NCBI GenBank assembly: GCA_937140905.1
Contig: CAKZQO010000253.1
Coordinates: 1-32,607 of the forward strand
Reading direction: 5' to 3'
DNA: 32,607 nucleotides
Source: an uncultured Spirochaeta sp.
GTDB lineage: Bacteria > Spirochaetota > Spirochaetia > DTKZ01
Shown: one piece after another, positions 1 to 9,792 of the stretch
How the letters are laid out: each line of letters begins with the position of its first letter
Numbering within the stretch: the stretch's first letter is position 1
Position numbers and translations under genes: made by a program
Notes under the pieces: generated by a model
Seen by the model: only the letters and a program-made list of their open reading frames with translations
Databases searched by the model: none
What the model was told of the DNA's origin: nothing

Positions 1-314
1 GCCGCGTCTTCGAAGGGAGATTGAAGGTACTCGAGAGATTTTAAGAACCCTTCGAGGGTTTCCTTTCCATACGCTAGCAACTCCGGCCTCTGGAGCATCT
101 TCTCAACTTCGGTTCGGAAAAACTCCTGAGTCCAGGGCCTGCGGGCGAATCCCACGATCTTGAACCGGCTAAGATGCCCTTTCGCGTATAGGGAGAACAA
201 CGCGGGCATCAACTTCTTTTTAGTCAAGTCTCCCGTTACCCCGAAGATAACGAACACGAAGGATTGGGCTTCCCGGCTAACGGATAAACCTGAGCGAAAC
301 GGATTGAAATCCAT
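1..314 (-). CDS. zwf: glucose-6-phosphate 1-dehydrogenase, N-terminal part (cut by window edge)
   Basis: About 104 codons are visible, and the rest lies beyond base 1. The enzyme oxidises glucose 6-phosphate to 6-phosphogluconolactone with NAD(P)+ in the cytoplasm and opens the oxidative pentose phosphate pathway. Near residues 19-38 is FVIFGVTGDLTKKKLMPALF, the family's dinucleotide-binding GxxGDL motif, followed by a stretch reading IVGFARRPWT, which is also typical. The ATG at 314 is chosen because the frame upstream reaches a stop (TAA) 16 codons earlier and holds no better start. It has no well-placed SD (a GGAGA lies 16 bases away). The gene is divergent from birA, with 59 bp between start codons. 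The family call is firm from this N-terminus, but the rest cannot be checked here. Confidence 0.88.
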   Translation of the reverse strand, partial: MDFNPFRSGLSVSREAQSFVFVIFGVTGDLTKKKLMPALFSLYAKGHLSRFKIVGFARRPWTQEFFRTEVEKMLQRPELLAYGKETLEGFLKSLEYLQSPFEDA

Positions 315-320
315 GGTTAC

Positions 321-349
321 AATATCCGTATCTCCGGTTGAAAAATCAA
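321..349 (-). promoter_or_regulatory. candidate sigma-70 promoter for zwf
   Basis: On the minus strand, TTGATT (344-349) and GATATT (321-326) are separated by 17 bases. The predicted transcript start falls at or next to the zwf ATG, which lacks a well-placed SD. It overlaps the birA promoter on the other strand. The -10 is only a moderate match. Confidence 0.3.
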
Positions 350-366
350 GGGTAACCAGTTAGTAT
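338..366 (+). promoter_or_regulatory. candidate sigma-70 promoter for birA
   Basis: TTGAAA (338-343) and TAGTAT (361-366) have 17 bases between them. Transcription would start about 7 bases after the -10, which is the birA ATG at 374. There is no SD before birA, so the message may be leaderless. Confidence 0.4.
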
Positions 367-373
367 CCCTCCC

Positions 374-1192
374 ATGCTGGAACTAAAGTTGTCTACTCCA
401 TTTAAAAACGCGCCGATTTTTTACAAACCGGAAACAGAATCCACCATGATCGATGCCCGGAACCTTGTCTCCCAAGGGTTCCCCTCGGGCACGTTGATCG
501 TCACTTCCTATCAAATAGCGGGTCGCGGGAGGTTCCCCGACCGAAAATGGGAATCCCCTCCCGGTGAGAGTCTCCTCTGTACCCTAATCCTGCGAACTGC
601 GGACTTACCCTCCCCTTTGGGCCCCCTTTCCTTAAAAGCTGCCCTCTCGCTGGCAACTCTATTGGAGGAAGAGTTCGAACTGAAACCTGCCATCAAATGG
701 CCCAACGATGTGCTCCTGAAGGATCGAAAAGTTGCCGGTATCCTGGTGGAAACGAAAGAACCAGCGATCTTAGTCGGTATGGGAATCAACTGTCTACAGA
801 AGTCCTTCCCCAAAGAACTTCGGAAAACCGCCACCTCCATCCGAAAGGTTTCAGGCAAGAAGTTCGAGATCCAGGACCTGATTTCACCCCTCCTTACCCA
901 TCTTTATAGATGGATTATGGCTCCGGCCGAAGAAGGGAAAGATCCAACTATAAAATCACCCAACATCGCAGCAGCCATCCCATCGAGCCGCTGGAAATCC
1001 GAGATAGAGAATCGGCTCTACCGGAAGAATGAGTCCGTCTGGTTCCAACCGGGGATTCCAGGCATGGAAGAACCTTTTGCGGGAGTGATCCTTGGCATTT
1101 CGGAAGAAGGACTTTTGTTGATAAAACCCGAGGGATCCGCCGAAATACGGGAATTTGCCGCTGGAGAGATCCTATTTCTTTCAAAAAGATGA
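374..1192 (+). CDS. birA: biotin--[acetyl-CoA-carboxylase] ligase
   Basis: Activates biotin with ATP and attaches it to the lysine of biotin carboxyl carrier proteins in the cytoplasm. The 272 residues hold the catalytic BPL_LplA fold. Residues 50-62 carry the GRGRFPDRKWESP biotinyl-AMP loop, followed by KWPNDVLL and KVAGILVE near residues 104-120, all signature elements. A C-terminal SH3-like part follows (roughly residues 215-272). There is no N-terminal winged helix, so this is a group I (enzyme only) ligase and not a BirA repressor. The ATG at 374 has no SD before it. The next ATG (443) lies inside the conserved N-terminal ESTMIDA stretch, so the upstream start is kept. The gene is divergent from zwf and followed by groEL. 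Confidence 0.88.
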   Translation: MLELKLSTPFKNAPIFYKPETESTMIDARNLVSQGFPSGTLIVTSYQIAGRGRFPDRKWESPPGESLLCTLILRTADLPSPLGPLSLKAALSLATLLEEEFELKPAIKWPNDVLLKDRKVAGILVETKEPAILVGMGINCLQKSFPKELRKTATSIRKVSGKKFEIQDLISPLLTHLYRWIMAPAEEGKDPTIKSPNIAAAIPSSRWKSEIENRLYRKNESVWFQPGIPGMEEPFAGVILGISEEGLLLIKPEGSAEIREFAAGEILFLSKR

Positions 1193-1201
1193 AAAATTTA
1201 C

Positions 1202-1230
1202 TTGGCGATTTATAAAAAGATTTGTATCTT
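1202..1230 (+). promoter_or_regulatory. candidate promoter for groEL
   Basis: TTGGCG (1202-1207), a 17-base spacer and TATCTT (1225-1230) lie 60 bp before groEL. No CIRCE inverted repeat (TTAGCACTC-N9-GAGTGCTAA) is present between birA and groEL, so HrcA control is not visible here. Confidence 0.3.
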
Positions 1231-1290
1231 TTTTTACAGATCACATATCAACCCTATATCACATCACATACTGTCAAAGTGAGGGAGTAG

Positions 1291-2919
<1,629 letters not shown>

Positions 2920-2948
2920 GACACGGACCGGATTAAAACCAATTGTTC

Positions 2949-2979
2949 AAAGCCGTTCCCAAAAGGAACGGCTTTTTTA
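2949..2979 (+). terminator. rho-independent terminator after groEL
   Basis: A perfect 9-bp stem (AGCCGTTCC at 2951-2959 with GGAACGGCT at 2965-2973, loop CAAAA) is extended by two A-T pairs and followed by a T run on the plus strand. On the minus strand only a short T run follows, so it is at best a weak stop for the convergent permease gene. Confidence 0.9.
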
Positions 2980-3069
2980 TGGATTATTGAATAAACGTTT
3001 TTAGTAGGATACTTCAAACCTTAAATAAAGCCTGTGTGCCGCACGGATGGATGAATGGTGAAACAGAAC

Positions 3070-4254
3070 TTAAGCTCTTTGCTTTCGGGATACCACATCG
3101 AAGATCACCGCTCCTACCAGAACAAGTCCCCTAATCACGTACTGGAGCGAAATATCCGTCCCTAGCAGATTCATTCCGTTCATCAAGGACATGTACACCA
3201 ACGCTCCCACGAGGGAACCGGTGATGGAACCGATCCCTCCCGCCGCAGATACTCCACCGATGTAGCAAGCTGCGATGGCGTCTAGCTCAAAGAGAGTACC
3301 CGCCTGTGGAGAGGCCGACTTCAACCTAGCAGTAAACAGGATCCCCGAAAGGCCAGATAGGATCCCCATGGAGGAGAAGACAAAGAGAGTGATCTTTTTC
3401 ACATCGATCCCAGACAGTTCCGCCGCTTCCGGGTTTCCACCCACGGCGAAGATATGCCGGCCTAACACCGTCTTACGAGCCGTGAAATCGTACACGATCA
3501 CCACCAAAATCATGATGACGAAGGTCCAGGACAAACCATTGTATCCCGCCAGGATCCAGGTGATGTAAGCAATTACCCCAGTCAAGAACACCGCCTTAAG
3601 TACATCGATGGGAACCGGGAGGACCTCAAAGTTGTATTCCAACTTCCTCTTCCTATCCAAAAACTGCGCGAGGATACTAAGGGCAATCACCACTACCCCA
3701 ATGAGAAGAGTAGTCTTATGGAGACCAGGAAGGAACGTATCGCTGGCAAGGAGATCCGGGATAAAGCCGTTTCCAATGTCATTAAACGTCTCGTTGGGGA
3801 TAATGATAGTGCCCGTCGCAGCCGTCACCAGCATCAAAGCTCCCCGATAGATGAGCCATCCCGCTAGGGAAGAAACGAAGGCAGGAATTCCAAGCAAGGC
3901 TACCGGAGCGCCCGTGATGAATCCAGCCACAGCTCCTAGAACTAAGACTGCCAAGATAGTGAGCCATACCGGCATCTGGAATCTAGTGAGCAGCACAGCA
4001 GCGACGGCTCCCAAGAATCCTGAAAGAAAACCCACAGACAGATCGATGTGCCGGATCACGATAATCAATGTCATTCCCACCGCGAGCACTGCAATGTACC
4101 CCGTCTGGTTCAACAGGTTCGCGATGTTTCGGGAAGACATGAAACTACCCCCCGTCAGAACACTAAACACAATCATGATGAGCACCAGGGCTAGATACAT
4201 AGCATAGTCACGGAGTTTCTTTCGAATCAACGCTTGTATTTCCTTCTGAACCAT
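3070..4254 (-). CDS. mmsB: sugar ABC transporter permease, MmsB/GguB (XylH) family
   Basis: Inner-membrane channel of a monosaccharide importer. The 394 residues are strongly hydrophobic, with about ten predicted membrane segments from residue 16 on. It has the BPD_transp_2 hallmarks: TLIIVIRHIDLSVG near residue 62 (the family has GGIDLSVG) and a C-terminal EAAELSGIDVKKITLFVF segment that would contact the ATPase. Length and order (binding protein, ATPase, permease) match chvE-gguA-gguB loci. The ATG is preceded by GAGGAGG, 10 bp after the ATPase stop, so the genes are cotranscribed. A single permease gene implies a homodimer. Sugar specificity cannot be read from it; the ChvE-like partner suggests aldoses such as xylose, arabinose, galactose or glucose. 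Confidence 0.88.
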   Translation of the reverse strand: MVQKEIQALIRKKLRDYAMYLALVLIMIVFSVLTGGSFMSSRNIANLLNQTGYIAVLAVGMTLIIVIRHIDLSVGFLSGFLGAVAAVLLTRFQMPVWLTILAVLVLGAVAGFITGAPVALLGIPAFVSSLAGWLIYRGALMLVTAATGTIIIPNETFNDIGNGFIPDLLASDTFLPGLHKTTLLIGVVVIALSILAQFLDRKRKLEYNFEVLPVPIDVLKAVFLTGVIAYITWILAGYNGLSWTFVIMILVVIVYDFTARKTVLGRHIFAVGGNPEAAELSGIDVKKITLFVFSSMGILSGLSGILFTARLKSASPQAGTLFELDAIAACYIGGVSAAGGIGSITGSLVGALVYMSLMNGMNLLGTDISLQYVIRGLVLVGAVIFDVVSRKQRA

Positions 4255-4264
4255 CGAATCCTCC

Positions 4265-5791
4265 TCAATACTGAGTAGCCAGCTCCATCACTCGTTCCTG
4301 GGTAGCTTCCTTTGCCGTTAGTTCCCCTGTGATATGACCGTTGGCCATCACGTAGATCCGGTCACTCATCCCCAGAACTTCCGGCAATTCGGAAGAGATG
4401 AGGACAATACTCATTCCTTTGATGACCAGTTCATTCATGATGGTGTGAATCTCGCACTTCGCGCCCACATCGATTCCCCGCGTAGGTTCGTCCAGGATGA
4501 GAAGGTCCGGATTCACGAAGAGCCATTTGGCTACAGAAACTTTCTGCTGGTTCCCCCCCGAAAGGTTCAATACTAGCTGTTCAATGCTGGGAGTCTTGAT
4601 TCCGAGGGACCGGACGAACCCAGAGGCAATCTTCACTTCTTGCTCTTCAGACAACACCCCTTGCCGATTCGAGACAGCTGTAAGATTCGCCAAAGTGATG
4701 TTGGATTTCACCGGTTGGATGAGGATCAGCCCATTCCGTTTTCGATCCTCCGTGGCATAGGCCATCCCCGCACGAATGGCCTGTCTAGGATGGGTGAACC
4801 GCATCGGTTTTCCTTTGAAAATCATCTCTCCTGATAGGATGTACCCATCGGGGTTTCCAAATAAGCTCCGGGCTAGTTCAGTCCTTCCTGAACCAATCAA
4901 GCCGGCTATTCCTACCACCTCCCCTTTCCGTACATGGAATTGCACATCCCGGAGGATCTGCCTACCCAACCGAGGATCGAACGCGTTCCAATTCTTCACT
5001 TCGAGGATCCTCTCCGGTTGTATCCTCGTTTCCCGTGAGGGGAAGATCGCATCGATGGATCGTCCAACCATGTGCTTGATCAAGATCTGCTCGGTCACCG
5101 CATCTTTTTCACGATCCAACGTGCAGATCGTCTCACCGTCCCGTAGGACTGTGATCGTATCCGCGATACTCAACACTTCCTTCAACTTATGGGAGATCAT
5201 GATGCAGGTTACACCCTGTCCTTTTAATTCCCGGATGATCTGTAGCAGGTTCTCGCAGTCTGCTTCGTTGAGGGCAGCGGTTGGCTCGTCCAAAATAAGA
5301 AGTTTCACATTCCGGCTTAGAGCTTTCGCGATCTCTACCAATTGTTGTTTTCCAATCCCCAGATCCCGGACCTTCATGGTGGAAGGGATATCTAGATGCA
5401 CCAACTTGAGTAGTTCTTCCGTTCTTTGGATCATGCGGTGTACGTCCAACGCAATCCCTTTCCGGATCTCGTGTCCAAGCATGACATTCTCGTACACCAT
5501 CATTTCCGGCACTAGAGCCAACTCCTGGTAGATGATTCCGATACCGGCAGCTTCACTGTCCTGAATGCGGTTGAAGGCAACCTCTTTCCCATCGAAAACG
5601 ATCTCGCCTTCGAAGGATGATCTAGGATGCACCCCACTGAGAATCTTCATAAGGGTAGACTTCCCTGCCCCATTCTCTCCCACTAGACAGTGGATTTCTC
5701 CCCTCTTTACCGAGAAGGTGACATTCTTCAGCGCCAACACACCGGGAAACTTCTTGGTTATGTGCCTCATCTCGAGAATATGATCATTCAT
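4265..5791 (-). CDS. mmsA: sugar ABC transporter ATP-binding protein, MmsA/GguA (XylG) family
   Basis: Cytoplasmic motor of the importer, with two fused ATPase domains as in the ribose/xylose/ChvE class. From the chosen start it has 508 residues. The first domain has Walker A GENGAGKST near residue 40, signature LGIGKQQLVE and Walker B LLILDEPTAAL near residue 170. The second lacks a canonical Walker A (it has GLIGSGRTEL) but has LSGGNQQK and LLILDEPTRGID near residue 440, which is normal for the family. I start at the ATG at 5791 because GGAAGGGG lies just upstream. A longer reading from a TTG at 5821 would begin inside a hairpin and add ten unrelated residues. It sits 10 bp before mmsB and 95 bp after the chvE-like gene. 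Confidence 0.93.
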   Translation of the reverse strand: MNDHILEMRHITKKFPGVLALKNVTFSVKRGEIHCLVGENGAGKSTLMKILSGVHPRSSFEGEIVFDGKEVAFNRIQDSEAAGIGIIYQELALVPEMMVYENVMLGHEIRKGIALDVHRMIQRTEELLKLVHLDIPSTMKVRDLGIGKQQLVEIAKALSRNVKLLILDEPTAALNEADCENLLQIIRELKGQGVTCIMISHKLKEVLSIADTITVLRDGETICTLDREKDAVTEQILIKHMVGRSIDAIFPSRETRIQPERILEVKNWNAFDPRLGRQILRDVQFHVRKGEVVGIAGLIGSGRTELARSLFGNPDGYILSGEMIFKGKPMRFTHPRQAIRAGMAYATEDRKRNGLILIQPVKSNITLANLTAVSNRQGVLSEEQEVKIASGFVRSLGIKTPSIEQLVLNLSGGNQQKVSVAKWLFVNPDLLILDEPTRGIDVGAKCEIHTIMNELVIKGMSIVLISSELPEVLGMSDRIYVMANGHITGELTAKEATQERVMELATQY

Positions 5792-5819
5792 GGAAGAACC
5801 CCTTCCCTTAGTATAGAAC

Positions 5820-5857
5820 AAAGGGTGCAGGAAATGGTATTATTCACTGCACCCTTT
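5820..5857 (-). other. intercistronic stem-loop between chvE-like gene and mmsA
   Basis: An 11-bp perfect stem (AAAGGGTGCAG with CTGCACCCTTT) encloses a 16-base loop. It has no T run on the gene strand, so it does not look like a full terminator. Such hairpins after the binding-protein gene commonly protect the upstream mRNA or damp downstream expression, so that binding protein is made in excess. That role is inferred here. Confidence 0.7.
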
Positions 5858-5886
5858 TCGAGTTCTTACCCCGCCAGTTTACCGGT

Positions 5887-7008
5887 TCACTTCTTCAGCT
5901 TCTCCAATCCAGTAAACTTGTCAGCAGGCCAATACCCGGAATCAATTATCTCTTTGATGAAGTTTTCCTGGGTCACTGTGACAATGGCGGTAGGCTTCGC
6001 AGGAACATCTTTCTTTCCGTTATTATAAGTAGTGGTTACGGGAGGTGTTTTATTGTTCATATAGGCAACGGCGGCATTGATCGCGTCCTTTACCAGTGTT
6101 CGCACATCCTTCAGTACTGTCATAGACTGTTTACCATCGATGATATACTGGAGGGATGCAATTTCCGCGTCCTGTCCTGTAATGTAGTACTTGGTGACTG
6201 CCTTGTCTGCTGCGAAGGCATCCGCAATTGCTCGGGCCGTACCATCGTTGGGGGCGCAAATGAATACTTCCCCCTTAGCCGCGGGACCTACCGCGGTTAG
6301 GTTCGCTTCAGCCTTGCTTTTCGCATCGTTAAAATTCCAGTTCGTAGTTACCTGACCAATGATCTGAGCCATCTCATCCCGAGTAAGTTTCGCTTTACTC
6401 GATAGAGCGACCGCTTTGTCTGAGTTGCGGACGATGAAAGTACCATCAGCAATTTTAGGTTGCAGTTCCCTCCAGGCTCCTTCGAAAAAGAGGAAAGAAT
6501 TGTTGTCGCTCGCCGCCCCCGCATAGAGGTATAGATTATTCCCTTTCTTCCCTTGGGGAACCTTAGAAACAAGGTACTTGCCCCAGGCTGCTCCCACTTC
6601 CACGCTATCGAAGGTCACGTAATAATCGACGTTTACCGTGTCCCGGATGAGCCGGTCGTAGGAGATTACCTTCACGCCGGCTTTCGCGGCTAGGTCCGCT
6701 GAAGCCGCTGCGGCCGTACCGTCGTGTGGGCAAATGATCAATACTTTGATCCCTTCACTAACTAAAGCTTCCACGTTCGCCTTTTCCTTGGCCGAATCCC
6801 CCTGACTAAAGAGAACCTTTGCACTAAATCCGGCAGCTTTCAGGGCATCCATGAATCTCGTCTGATCTTGGATCCAGCGAGGTTCATCCTTGGTTGGCAG
6901 GACGATTCCTACCTGAGTTTTGGCCTCTTTTGATTTGCATCCCACAAATAGCCCTATGGCCACCACCGCCAGTACGAGTACAGTGACTACGATTCGTACC
7001 ACACGCAT
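5887..7008 (-). CDS. chvE: ChvE/MmsE-like multiple-monosaccharide-binding lipoprotein
   Basis: Extracytoplasmic substrate-binding protein that delivers sugar to MmsAB. The 373-residue protein starts with MRVVRIVVTVLVLAVVAIG and a lipobox-like FVGC at residues 22-25, so it should be a lipid-anchored protein. The mature part is a type I periplasmic-binding fold: VGIVLPTKDEPRWIQD near residue 33, ISYDRLI in the middle, and ITGQDAEIASLQYI toward the C-terminus, typical of ChvE/XylF relatives. I place the start at 7008, where CAGGAGGAACTT directly precedes ATG and a signal peptide begins. A start at 7128 would add 40 residues with no secretion logic. It is the first gene of the transporter set, with its own 215-bp upstream region. 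Confidence 0.87.
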   Translation of the reverse strand: MRVVRIVVTVLVLAVVAIGLFVGCKSKEAKTQVGIVLPTKDEPRWIQDQTRFMDALKAAGFSAKVLFSQGDSAKEKANVEALVSEGIKVLIICPHDGTAAAASADLAAKAGVKVISYDRLIRDTVNVDYYVTFDSVEVGAAWGKYLVSKVPQGKKGNNLYLYAGAASDNNSFLFFEGAWRELQPKIADGTFIVRNSDKAVALSSKAKLTRDEMAQIIGQVTTNWNFNDAKSKAEANLTAVGPAAKGEVFICAPNDGTARAIADAFAADKAVTKYYITGQDAEIASLQYIIDGKQSMTVLKDVRTLVKDAINAAVAYMNNKTPPVTTTYNNGKKDVPAKPTAIVTVTQENFIKEIIDSGYWPADKFTGLEKLKK

Positions 7009-7034
7009 AAGTTCCTCCTGTTTCTCGGTTTTCC

Positions 7035-7051
7035 CGATTCCTACTGAATCG
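7035..7051. repeat. small inverted repeat in the chvE leader
   Basis: CGATTC, five bases, GAATCG: a perfect 6-bp inverted repeat about 27 bases before the chvE-like ATG. It could be a leader hairpin or a protein site. Short enough that chance is not excluded. Confidence 0.3.
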
Positions 7052-7177
7052 AGGAGAGGACACTGCGGCACATTCCTGCGCGCATACCCCCACAAGTGCA
7101 TCTTCCCATGAGAAGGGTATATTCGCATCAGGAGAATTTTGTGAAAAGCCAGGCACCTCTTGATGGCAGGAACGTGT

Positions 7178-7206
7178 ACTATAGAGCAGGACTTTTTTAT
7201 CTGAAA
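7178..7206 (-). promoter_or_regulatory. candidate promoter for the chvE-mmsA-mmsB unit
   Basis: On the minus strand, TTTCAG (7201-7206), 17 bases and TATAGT (7178-7183). A second candidate closer to the gene is TTCACA (7140-7145), 18 bases, TATACC (7116-7121). Either would leave a leader of roughly 100-165 bases. The poor -35 of the first is what one expects of an activator-dependent promoter, here possibly under the YesN-type regulator encoded upstream. Confidence 0.4.
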
Positions 7207-7223
7207 CGACGATTAAGAAAATG

Positions 7224-8258
7224 CTAATTTTTCACATTCCGAAATACATCTTCTCGCTTATGAAAGCCATCCTTGATTATGGTAGATTCCAGATTTTTCC
7301 GGGTGACGAGGATGGGCTCAATCTTAATGTAGGGGACGTTATGTTCGCCATCGAAAATCGTGTGTGGAGTTTCGATCTTCTCCTTCTTTGCAAGCATTAC
7401 AGCGAATCCAGCAGCTTTGAGGGCCAGCGCATCGATCGGTTTGTACACCGTGCCGAACTGTGAACCTTCGGCGATCCGCTGGCACGCTGCAAGTTCCGCA
7501 TCCTGCCCAAATACCTTAGCGGTTCGAATGAGGCGATTCTCCGACAGAATTTGGATGACTGTTTCCGCTAGCATATCGTTTCCACAAAGCACCACATCGA
7601 TGGGTGTATCCCTCCTGTCGTTCAATAACTTCTCAAACCGTACTTTCACTTCGTCACTAATCCAGTCGCCTGGCCATATCTCTCCAATCAAGCGGATAGT
7701 GCCCTTTTCGATCGCACTGTCCAGAACCTGATGTATCCCCCGGTTGATCATGTGTGAGTTGTTATCCGTTACGGCACCGTTGATCACTACGTAATGGCCT
7801 TTAGGGACCACCCGGACAGCTTCCTCAGCCATGAGGGATCCTACCCGCTCATTGTCGAAGGATATATAGAGGTCCACCCCCGCATGGTACACCAATCGGT
7901 CATAACTGATTACAGGAATCCCCCTTCGCTTCACCTGCTTGCAGATTTCGCCTAACTTTTTCGCATCATTCGGGATGATTACCAGCACATCGATTCCGGA
8001 GTCCATGAGCTCTTGCACTTGGGAAATCTGAGTATCCGCATCTTGGTTTGCGATCCTCAATTTCACCGTTGCGTCGAGATCCTCTGCTGATCGGCTGAAT
8101 AAATCCACGTCCCGCCTCCATCGCTCCACCACGAGCGAATCGAGGGATAAACCTATGACTGGCTTATATCCCTCTCGGGCTTTTGTTCTGCTCCCACAAC
8201 AGTTCAGCAGGATTGTCAGGAGAACCAATGATAGACCCAGATGGATCCCTCTGCGCAT
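7224..8258 (-). CDS. xylF: XylF-like D-xylose-binding lipoprotein
   Basis: Extracytoplasmic sugar-binding protein of 344 residues. It has a signal peptide with lipobox (LLNC, Cys at about residue 20) and a XylF-type body: IGLSLDSLVVERWRRDVDLF near residue 34, VDVLVIIP-like and ISYDRLVYHAGVDLYISFDN segments in the middle, and a C-terminal IIKDGFHK that is characteristic of XylF. Its first 95 bases lie inside the end of the regulator gene. The start is nevertheless firm: the signal peptide begins there and GGAGGTGGAGA directly precedes the ATG. It is a second soluble binding protein beside the ChvE-like one. It may feed the same transporter or serve as ligand sensor for the adjacent kinase, and sequence alone does not decide. 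The annotated substrate, xylose, is inferred from family resemblance. Confidence 0.85.
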   Translation of the reverse strand: MRRGIHLGLSLVLLTILLNCCGSRTKAREGYKPVIGLSLDSLVVERWRRDVDLFSRSAEDLDATVKLRIANQDADTQISQVQELMDSGIDVLVIIPNDAKKLGEICKQVKRRGIPVISYDRLVYHAGVDLYISFDNERVGSLMAEEAVRVVPKGHYVVINGAVTDNNSHMINRGIHQVLDSAIEKGTIRLIGEIWPGDWISDEVKVRFEKLLNDRRDTPIDVVLCGNDMLAETVIQILSENRLIRTAKVFGQDAELAACQRIAEGSQFGTVYKPIDALALKAAGFAVMLAKKEKIETPHTIFDGEHNVPYIKIEPILVTRKNLESTIIKDGFHKREDVFRNVKN

Positions 8259-9792
8259 TCTCCACCTCCTTCCTCCTTCTGGTGTATTCCCGGGGAGTCA
8301 TCCCTACGCTCCGTTTGAACAATCGGGCGAAGTAGTTTGGATCCGGGTATCCACAAGCACTGCTAATTTCTTTGATCGTATGTGTCCCTTCCTCCAGAAG
8401 GGCTTTCGCTTTTGCGAGCCTTTCCTGGGTAAGGGTTTTCGCGAACCCCATCCCTGTCTCTTCCGTAAGAAGTCGAGACAGGGTGACCGGTGAAACATTC
8501 AGCATGTCTGCTACGGATTCGAGGGATATCGGTTCGTTGAAATGGTTTTTAATGTACTGTAACGCTCGCTGAACCATGGGAGGATGAGCATAGGGTTGTG
8601 TGGAAAGAAGTCGAATCTGATCGAACCGCTTTCGTACTTCCCGTAGAAAGAATTCCGTTAATCCTTTCTCCGCACTTCCCAGAAGGTCGGTGAAATCGAA
8701 TAACTCTCGAATGGTTTCATCGGGGAGAATCTTTCTGCGGATAGCTTTCAGGTTCAAGAACCCTAGTAAGGTTAGGATGCGGAATACTTCGTGCGGGAAT
8801 AATGGGGTTTCGGGATTCAGTCGGGATAGTATCTCCTCCATCTGCCTCACCACATTCCCCATTCTCCCTTCCTCTGCCTCCTTCATCAAGCGTTGATCCC
8901 ATTCAATAGGCCATCGCAAGGTTGTAAAGGACTCAAACCCACCTGTTCCCATAAAGAGAGAGCGCATAGCCTTCCGAAAGGATTCAGAGAGGCGTGCCCG
9001 ATGTTCCGTAGTTCCGTAGGCAAGTACCAGGTCCCCCAGAGAGAGTTCGGCATCAAATTCCCTCCGCATTCCCTGATGGAAAGCGCGTAAATCTCCGGGA
9101 TCTCGGACTGGTATGTATACTATGCAATACCGGTTGTCCAACAGGTTGCTCACCAGCGAGTCCGTCTTGAACTGAAGGAATCGAGAAAAACGCTGGTACA
9201 GGGGGAAGACCTGGTCTCTCTGCTCGGGCAAAAAACAGGCTACAGCTATACAAGCTGTCTTTCGCTGTTGATGGAGAAGGGTAAGAAGAAAGTCGATGTC
9301 CTCTTCCGCAGCAGTTCCGCTTCCCAGAACATGAAAAAAAGCCTGTTTCAGATAGGGAACGAGCCGCTTCTCTCGCTCCAGGAGAGCCAACTCCCTATCC
9401 TCTAGAAAACGAGATCGTTCCAGGTATAAAGATGCTGAGTTGAGAGCCACTTCCAATCGGTCTCTCGAAACCGGTTTTAACAGGTAGTCACAGACCCCCA
9501 GTTTCAAGGCTTCGCGGGCGATCTCGAACCGCTCGTAGGCGGTAATCAAGACAAAGGCTTTGGATGAACCGGATTGGGACAAGGTGCGTATCACATCTAA
9601 ACCAGATATACCCGGCATCTGTACGTCGATCAAAATGATGTCTGGACTGTATTCCTTCGCCTTCTCGATCGCTTCCTTACCCGATCCAGCTTCAGCGACC
9701 ACTGAATAGCGATCGCCAAAGTATCTCTTAATTAGCATCCGTAGACCAGAAACGATATGACTTTCATCGTCTACTAGAAGGATTTTTTTCAT
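8164..9792 (-). CDS. yesN: response regulator, YesN type (REC + AraC HTH)
   Basis: Cytoplasmic transcription factor of 542 residues. The receiver domain is residues 1-120, with acidic DDE at 8-10, phospho-acceptor Asp56 (LIDVQMPG) and the KPVS lysine near residue 107. A long middle region is followed by an AraC-type DNA-binding domain at about residues 410-507 (ISLESVADMLNVSPVTLSRLL, then ISSACGYPDPNYFARLFKRS). Past the domain is a 35-residue tail whose codons double as the start of the XylF-like gene. It overlaps the kinase gene by 4 bases, which implies translational coupling. By analogy with YesN regulators beside sugar transporters, it probably activates the chvE-mmsA-mmsB promoter. Its binding site is not identified. 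Confidence 0.9.
   Translation of the reverse strand: MKKILLVDDESHIVSGLRMLIKRYFGDRYSVVAEAGSGKEAIEKAKEYSPDIILIDVQMPGISGLDVIRTLSQSGSSKAFVLITAYERFEIAREALKLGVCDYLLKPVSRDRLEVALNSASLYLERSRFLEDRELALLEREKRLVPYLKQAFFHVLGSGTAAEEDIDFLLTLLHQQRKTACIAVACFLPEQRDQVFPLYQRFSRFLQFKTDSLVSNLLDNRYCIVYIPVRDPGDLRAFHQGMRREFDAELSLGDLVLAYGTTEHRARLSESFRKAMRSLFMGTGGFESFTTLRWPIEWDQRLMKEAEEGRMGNVVRQMEEILSRLNPETPLFPHEVFRILTLLGFLNLKAIRRKILPDETIRELFDFTDLLGSAEKGLTEFFLREVRKRFDQIRLLSTQPYAHPPMVQRALQYIKNHFNEPISLESVADMLNVSPVTLSRLLTEETGMGFAKTLTQERLAKAKALLEEGTHTIKEISSACGYPDPNYFARLFKRSVGMTPREYTRRRKEVENAQRDPSGSIIGSPDNPAELLWEQNKSPRGI

Noticed and set aside
160-363. Plus-strand open frame of 67 codons left of birA
   Set aside because: It lies antisense to the clear glucose-6-phosphate dehydrogenase N-terminus on the minus strand and has no family features.
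4776-5531. 251-codon plus-strand open frame inside the ATPase gene
   Set aside because: It is antisense to a well-supported gene and its composition reflects the complementary strand (Ser, Arg and Ile rich). No domain is visible.
5791-5821. TTG start for the MmsA ATPase at 5821
   Set aside because: It would begin in the intercistronic hairpin. The ATG at 5791 has a strong SD and starts at the conserved N-terminus.
7008-7128. ATG at 7128 as start of the ChvE-like protein
   Set aside because: The extra 40 residues would precede and spoil a normal lipoprotein signal peptide, and the ATG at 7008 has a perfect SD.
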